The notes beneath the pieces are model-generated. The model made no database searches, had not been told where the DNA came from, and worked only from the letters and a program-made list of their open reading frames with translations. Position numbers and translations under genes: made by a program. From Olsenella_L sp051876355 (lineage in GTDB: Bacteria > Actinomycetota > Coriobacteriia > Coriobacteriales > Atopobiaceae), in NCBI GenBank assembly GCA_051876355.1, contig JBJEHU010000053.1:1-64000 (forward strand): DNA of 64,000 bases, given 5' to 3'. Positions 59,640-64,000 of the stretch are shown piece after piece. The first letter of the stretch is position 1; each line of letters starts with the position of its first letter.

Positions 59640-61473
59640 CAAGAACAAGAAGATGGAAGAGGAAGCAAAGAAGATCGAGCTCGAAGGGCTCGAGGAAGAG
59701 GTGCCCGCGCATCCCTGGCGGACGGCAAAGCGCCTCTGGGAGGTAGCAGGAGATCAGAGGTGGCGCCTCGTCGTGGCATCGATCTCTGCCATCTTCTATG
59801 TGGGAGGCACGCTCTGGGCCGTCTCCTACTCGGCAGGGCTCGTCGACCTCCTCTGGCAGAACATCCAGGCATCGTTTGCCCGGGGCGAGGTCTATGTGAT
59901 CGGCTTCGGCAACGGCGGCGAGGAGGCGCTCACCTATCTCGGCATCTGGACATTTGCCTGGGCCTTCTATGCCCTCCAGTCCCTGGTCATGCAGTCCTTC
60001 GCAGAGAGGCTCAACCTGAAGCTCCGCGAGCGCATTGCAGACAAGCTCGGACGCCTTCCGCTCTCATACTATGATGCGCACCAGCCGGGAGACACGATCT
60101 CTCGTGCGACGAACGACCTCGACAAGATCTCCGAGGTCCTGCAGCGCGGCCTTCTGCAGCTCATCATCGCAGGCACGATGCTTGCCGGCTCCATCATCAT
60201 GATGCTCACCTACGACGTGTTCCTGACGCTCATCTTCGCGGCCTTCGCCGCAGCGTCGTTCTTCGTCACGAAGATCGTGGCGGGACGGACGATCCTTGTC
60301 GCTGCGCGCAGGCAGGCGCTTCTGGGCAGGCTCACGGGATCGGTCGAGGAGGCCTATGCCGGACGCTCCGTCGTGTGCGCCTACGGGCTCGAGGACAAGA
60401 CGAAGGCTGCCATCGAGGAAGAGGCAGAGGCGCTTGCGCAGGAAAGCTCGCACGCAGACTTCCTGACGAATGCCGTCTCTCCGGTCATCCGCTTCATCGT
60501 GCGTCTTGCGCAGGTCTCGATCGGCATCATGGCAGGATCGATGATGCTGGCAGGCAGGATGTCCATCGGCGTCTTCCAGGCCTTCTTCCAGTATGTGACG
60601 GAGGCCTCGGAGCCCCTGACGGAGCTCTCGCTCACGTTCAACATGCTCCAGGGTGCTCTGGCAGCTGCTGAGCGCGTCTTCGACCTCCTCGACGAAGAAG
60701 AGATCGTGCCCGACCCCGTGCATCCGGCAAAGCTTCCCGAACCGGTGCGTGGCCGCATCGAGTTCTCGCATGTGCGCTTCGGCTACCGTCCGGAGAAGAC
60801 GCTCATGCACGACATCTCGCTTGCTGCCGAGCCGGGAGAGAAGGTCGCTATCGTCGGCGCCACCGGTGCCGGCAAGACGACGCTCATCAACCTCCTCATG
60901 CGCTTCTACGAGATAGAGTCGGGCAAGATCACGCTCGACGGCGTCGATATCCGCGATATCCCGCGTCATGAGCTGAGGCGCCAGTTCGGCATGGTGCTCC
61001 AGGATGCCTGGCTCTTCGAGGGCACGATTGCAGAGAATATCGCCTACGGCAGGCCCGATGCCACGCGCGAGGAGATCGAAGCGGCTGCGAAGGCAGCGCA
61101 TGTCGACTTCTTCGTGAGGACGCTTCCGAAGGGCTACGACACGGTCGTGAAGGCAGATGGGGAGTCCATCTCCCAGGGGCAGCGCCAGCTCCTGACGATT
61201 GCCCGCGCCATGCTCGCAGACCCCGCGATGCTCATCCTCGACGAGGCCACGTCGAGCGTCGACACGAGGACGGAGCAGGCCATCACCCGCGCCATGGAAG
61301 CCATCATGGAGAACAGGACGTCGTTCGTGATAGCCCACCGTCTCTCGACAATCGTCGATGCGGACCTCATCCTCGTCATGGACCACGGCACGATCGTGGA
61401 GCAGGGCACGCACGAAGAGCTGCTGAAGAAGCACGGCATCTATGCAGAGCTCTACCGCTCCCAGTTCGCCTAG
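59626..61473 (+). CDS. ABC exporter half-transporter, second subunit
   Basis: 615 residues from ATG 59626 after GGGAGGTGG, overlapping the first subunit by 14 nt. A charged N-terminus, six helices, then an ATPase with Walker A VGATGAGKTTLI, signature ISQGQRQLLTIARAM and Walker B MLILDEATSSVD, with the catalytic Glu. The signature has SQGQ instead of SGGQ, complementary to the partner, again typical of heterodimers with one active site. It probably exports drugs or a self-made compound. Confidence 0.94.
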   Translation: MQRSDKNKKMEEEAKKIELEGLEEEVPAHPWRTAKRLWEVAGDQRWRLVVASISAIFYVGGTLWAVSYSAGLVDLLWQNIQASFARGEVYVIGFGNGGEEALTYLGIWTFAWAFYALQSLVMQSFAERLNLKLRERIADKLGRLPLSYYDAHQPGDTISRATNDLDKISEVLQRGLLQLIIAGTMLAGSIIMMLTYDVFLTLIFAAFAAASFFVTKIVAGRTILVAARRQALLGRLTGSVEEAYAGRSVVCAYGLEDKTKAAIEEEAEALAQESSHADFLTNAVSPVIRFIVRLAQVSIGIMAGSMMLAGRMSIGVFQAFFQYVTEASEPLTELSLTFNMLQGALAAAERVFDLLDEEEIVPDPVHPAKLPEPVRGRIEFSHVRFGYRPEKTLMHDISLAAEPGEKVAIVGATGAGKTTLINLLMRFYEIESGKITLDGVDIRDIPRHELRRQFGMVLQDAWLFEGTIAENIAYGRPDATREEIEAAAKAAHVDFFVRTLPKGYDTVVKADGESISQGQRQLLTIARAMLADPAMLILDEATSSVDTRTEQAITRAMEAIMENRTSFVIAHRLSTIVDADLILVMDHGTIVEQGTHEELLKKHGIYAELYRSQFA

Positions 61474-61498
61474 AGGCTGCATCCGCTCTTTCTGGCCC

Positions 61499-61537
61499 GA
61501 GGCCCCTTCCGGCATTCGCTTTACCGGGAGGGGCCTC
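61499..61537 (+). terminator. Terminator of the marR-ABC operon
   Basis: Stem GAGGCCCCT-CCGG / CCGG-AGGGGCCTC with an 11-nt loop. Confidence 0.7.
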
Positions 61538-61870
61538 TGCTCATATCCAGGCCGCATCTGTATAGAATCTGAAAACCGTTTGCCGTATTTCCGGAACGGT
61601 TGAACGGTATCTCATATATAGGCATCTACCTGCGGAAATGTGGCTCTTGAATGATGCCTAGCGCGCATTGTGATGTAAACCGAGGCAAACATCATCCGCT
61701 CAAGGCCTGCATCCCTCCTCTCAGCCCTGCAACACTCCCGAAACCTTTGCGCAATATTGGCCAATCCCCGAACATTGAGATGTGCCGCGGGGGAAGGCAC
61801 AGAGCGCGCCTGGCGCGCATCCTATTGGATATTCCGCCCCTGAGGCGGCCATATGCGAGGGGAGAGAGAT
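61538..61870. other. Long leader region of the APC permease
   Basis: About 330 nt without a gene. AACCGTT / AACGGTT inverted repeat near 61577-61605, TATATA near 61614. The last 90 nt hold three consecutive hairpins, described separately. Confidence 0.5.
61781..61848 (+). promoter_or_regulatory. Three consecutive hairpins upstream of the APC permease
   Basis: TGTGCC/GGCACA (61781-61801), GCGCGC/GCGCGC with a 3-nt loop (61804-61818) and CCGCC/GGCGG (61834-61848), ending 12 nt before the GAGGGGAGAG ribosome binding region. A structured leader, class unknown. Confidence 0.45.
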
Positions 61871-63325
61871 ATGGCAGAGACTGCACCAGCAGAAGGAGGC
61901 ATGAAGAAGGAGCTGACGCTCTTCAACTTCTTCACGATCGGCTTCGGCGCCATCATCGGCACCGGATGGGTGCTCCTGGTAGGCGACTGGATGGTCCTGG
62001 GCGGCGGCCCGATTCCGGCCATGATCGCATTCGCTATCGGCGCCGTGTTCCTTGTGCCTATCGGCATGTGCTTCGGCGAGCTGACGGCAGCCATCCCGAT
62101 TTCGGGCGGCATCATCGAGTATGTGGACCGCACGTACGGACGCAAGCTCGGCTTCTTCACCGGCTGGATGCTGCTGCTCGGCAATGCGCCGCTCTGCCCT
62201 TGGGAGGCCATCGCCATCTCCACGCTCCTGACCGACCGCTTCGCCGAGTTCCCGGTCCTCTCGTGGCTGCGCTCCGTGAAGCTCTACACGATCTTGGGCG
62301 CCGACGTCTACCTCTGGCCGACCGTCATCGCCCTCGGCGCTGCCATCCTCGTCATCTACCTCAACTTCCACGGCGCAGGCGCTGCCGCCAAGCTCTCGAG
62401 CTTCCTTACGAAGGCGCTTCTCTGCGGCATGGTCCTCGCTATGGTCATCTCGTTCATGACAGGATCTCCTTCGAACGCGCTTCCTGTGTTCTCGCAGGTG
62501 ACTGACGCAGCAGGCGGCAGCAAGACCGAGGCGACATCGCTTCTCGGCGGCATCGTAGCCGTGCTCGTCATGACGCCGTTCTTCTATGCAGGCTTCGATA
62601 CGATTCCGCAGCAGGCTGAGGAAGCCTCCGCGAACCTCGACTGGAAGAAGTTCGGCCTGATTCCGGCCATCGCTCTTCTGGCATCCGGCGCCTTCTACCT
62701 CGTCTGCATCTACTCGTTCGGCACGATCATCGACTGGCATGAGTTCGTGAAGTCTTCGGTGCCTGCACTTGCCGTCCTCGAGCGCATCAACATCTTCTTC
62801 TACATCGCGATGCTCATCATCGGCACGCTCGGACCTCTTGGCCCCATGAACTCGTTCTTCGGCGCTTCCGCCCGCCTCATGCTCGCCATGGGCAGGAAGG
62901 AAATGATTCCGCCCTCGTTTGCAGAGCTCGATCCGAAGACCGGCGCTCCCAAGAAGGCCAATACGGTCATGGCAGTGCTCACGCTCGTCGGCCCGTTCCT
63001 CGGCAGGAACATGCTCGTCCCGCTCACGAACGTCGCATCGCTCGGCTTCATCTTCGCCTGCACGATGGCAGGATTTGCCTGCATGAAGCTCCGCAAGACC
63101 GAGCCCGATCTGCCGAGGCCCTACAAGGTCAATGGCGGCAAGCCCATCATTGCCTGCGCCATCATCGCCGGCCTCATCATCATCGGCCTCATGGTGGTCC
63201 CCTTCAGCCCGGCTGCCCTCGACACGGTCGAGTGGATCATCACGGGCGCCTGGATCCTCATCGGCCTCATCATCCTTGCTGCCTTCGGCAACAAGCACGC
63301 TGCAGCGGATAAGCGCGCTGCATAG
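61871..63325 (+). CDS. APC-superfamily amino-acid permease
   Basis: 484 residues from ATG 61871 after GAGGGGAGAG. Twelve hydrophobic segments. The first contains the substrate-binding glycine motif FGAIIGTGWVLLVGDW, and an EYVDRTYGRKLGFFTGW loop follows helix 3, as in APC transporters. It imports an amino acid or related compound. A metal-dependent amidohydrolase follows 77 nt later, suggesting uptake then hydrolysis of the same substrate class (inference). Confidence 0.92.
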   Translation: MAETAPAEGGMKKELTLFNFFTIGFGAIIGTGWVLLVGDWMVLGGGPIPAMIAFAIGAVFLVPIGMCFGELTAAIPISGGIIEYVDRTYGRKLGFFTGWMLLLGNAPLCPWEAIAISTLLTDRFAEFPVLSWLRSVKLYTILGADVYLWPTVIALGAAILVIYLNFHGAGAAAKLSSFLTKALLCGMVLAMVISFMTGSPSNALPVFSQVTDAAGGSKTEATSLLGGIVAVLVMTPFFYAGFDTIPQQAEEASANLDWKKFGLIPAIALLASGAFYLVCIYSFGTIIDWHEFVKSSVPALAVLERINIFFYIAMLIIGTLGPLGPMNSFFGASARLMLAMGRKEMIPPSFAELDPKTGAPKKANTVMAVLTLVGPFLGRNMLVPLTNVASLGFIFACTMAGFACMKLRKTEPDLPRPYKVNGGKPIIACAIIAGLIIIGLMVVPFSPAALDTVEWIITGAWILIGLIILAAFGNKHAAADKRAA

Positions 63326-63402
63326 CTCCAAACGTATGCATACGCCACAAGGCGACGCATAGCTGGTCAAGGTACGTGGTTCAAAGATTGGGAGGATTTG
63401 CA

Positions 63403-64000
63403 ATGGCAAAGTATGCTATCAAGGGCGGCAAGCTCGTCGACGGCACCGGCGCGTCTCCGGTCGAGGATTCCCTTGTCCTGGTGGACGACAAGAAGATCAC
63501 GTATGCCGGCGAGGCAATGGAGATTCCTGACGGGTACGAAATCATCGACGCAACCGGCAAGACGGTCATGCCGGGCATCATCGATACCCACATCCACTTC
63601 TCCGGCAACCTCACGGACAACGACAACGACTGGGTCATCGAGACGGTCGCCCAGAAGCAGGCATGCGCTGTCAAGCAGGCCTACGACGCTGTCACCCACG
63701 GCCTCACGACGGTCTGCGAGATCGGCCGCAACGGCATCGCTATCCGTGACCTCGTCAACATGGGCGTCATGAAGGGCCCGCGCATCTTCGCAACCGGCCT
63801 CGGCTTCTGCCGCACCGCTGGACACGGCGACTGCCACAGGCTTCCGTTCGAGATGTCGAAGAACGGCCATCCTTGGGGCGACCAGGTAGACGGTCCGTGG
63901 GAGCTCCGTCACGCCATCCGCATGCGCCTGCGCGAGAACCCTGACGCTATCAAGATCTGGGCAACCGGTGGCGGCATCTGGCGCTGGGACTCCGGCCGCG
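63403..64000 (+). CDS. Metal-dependent amidohydrolase (truncated at window end)
   Basis: The first 199 residues are visible; the frame stays open to the right edge. The ATG at 63403 follows GGGAGG by 7 nt. The N-terminal beta-sandwich (KGGKLVDGTGASPVEDSLVL) and metal motif MPGIIDTHIHFSG identify the imidazolonepropionase/Xaa-Pro dipeptidase-like amidohydrolase group. KIWATGGGIWRWDSG near the edge matches the segment before the next metal ligands in that group. Substrate unknown; probably linked to the upstream permease. Confidence 0.88.
   Translation, partial: MAKYAIKGGKLVDGTGASPVEDSLVLVDDKKITYAGEAMEIPDGYEIIDATGKTVMPGIIDTHIHFSGNLTDNDNDWVIETVAQKQACAVKQAYDAVTHGLTTVCEIGRNGIAIRDLVNMGVMKGPRIFATGLGFCRTAGHGDCHRLPFEMSKNGHPWGDQVDGPWELRHAIRMRLRENPDAIKIWATGGGIWRWDSGR

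Overview
The window is a high-GC chromosomal stretch from an anaerobic Gram-positive actinomycete. Sortase-assembled LPXTG pili, a split transketolase, a GlgC/GlgD glycogen operon, an MEP-pathway ispE next to veg, and CstA all fit class Coriobacteriia (Olsenella/Atopobium/Collinsella-like). The genus is inferred from gene content only; no rRNA is present.

Layout. 1-515: gene-free and AT-rich. 516-10441: surface pilus locus with a coiled-coil protein, signal peptidase I, an LPSTG backbone pilin, a class C sortase, a Cna-type surface protein with a degenerate sorting signal, a sortase-like protein that has lost its catalytic residues, and a 1514-residue LPKTG adhesin. 10541-11263: nth on the minus strand. 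11474-23343: glycogen operon glgB-glgP-glgC-glgD-glgA plus a fused GH13-GH77 enzyme, covering ADP-glucose formation, chain elongation, branching, phosphorolysis and malto-oligosaccharide recycling. 23484-28957: mfd, a DivIC/FtsL-like protein and a Ppx/GppA phosphatase, followed by tRNA-Leu.

29313-32025 encodes a GntR-UTRA regulator fused in frame to a transketolase N-terminal half, followed by the separate C-terminal half. Then come tRNA-Glu, two tandem helical-repeat paralogues on the minus strand, cstA behind a long leader, and an iron-type alcohol dehydrogenase. 38294-42477 is a small defence island: an AbiL-like ATPase/RloB pair, a lone antitoxin-like gene, and an AbiE toxin-antitoxin pair whose promoter and start codon lie inside a palindrome.

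42526-49387 is housekeeping: murE, tRNA-Val, rph, rdgB, nagB, an M24 peptidase, veg, ispE and tRNA-Pro. 49451-50957 holds an Orc1/Cdc6-like ATPase next to an AT-rich 18-mer repeat block. 50958-64000 holds VanZ-like, small Cys-rich and DUF1304-like proteins, a MATE exporter, a membrane XRE regulator with a DUF3810-like putative metalloprotease, an intracellular alpha-amylase, a MarR regulator with a heterodimeric ABC exporter, an APC permease and a truncated amidohydrolase.

The most unusual items are the GntR-UTRA-transketolase fusion, the catalytically dead sortase in the pilus operon, the histone-H1-like tail on GlgB, the AbiE operator with a probably leaderless mRNA, and the Orc1-like gene beside AT-rich repeats.
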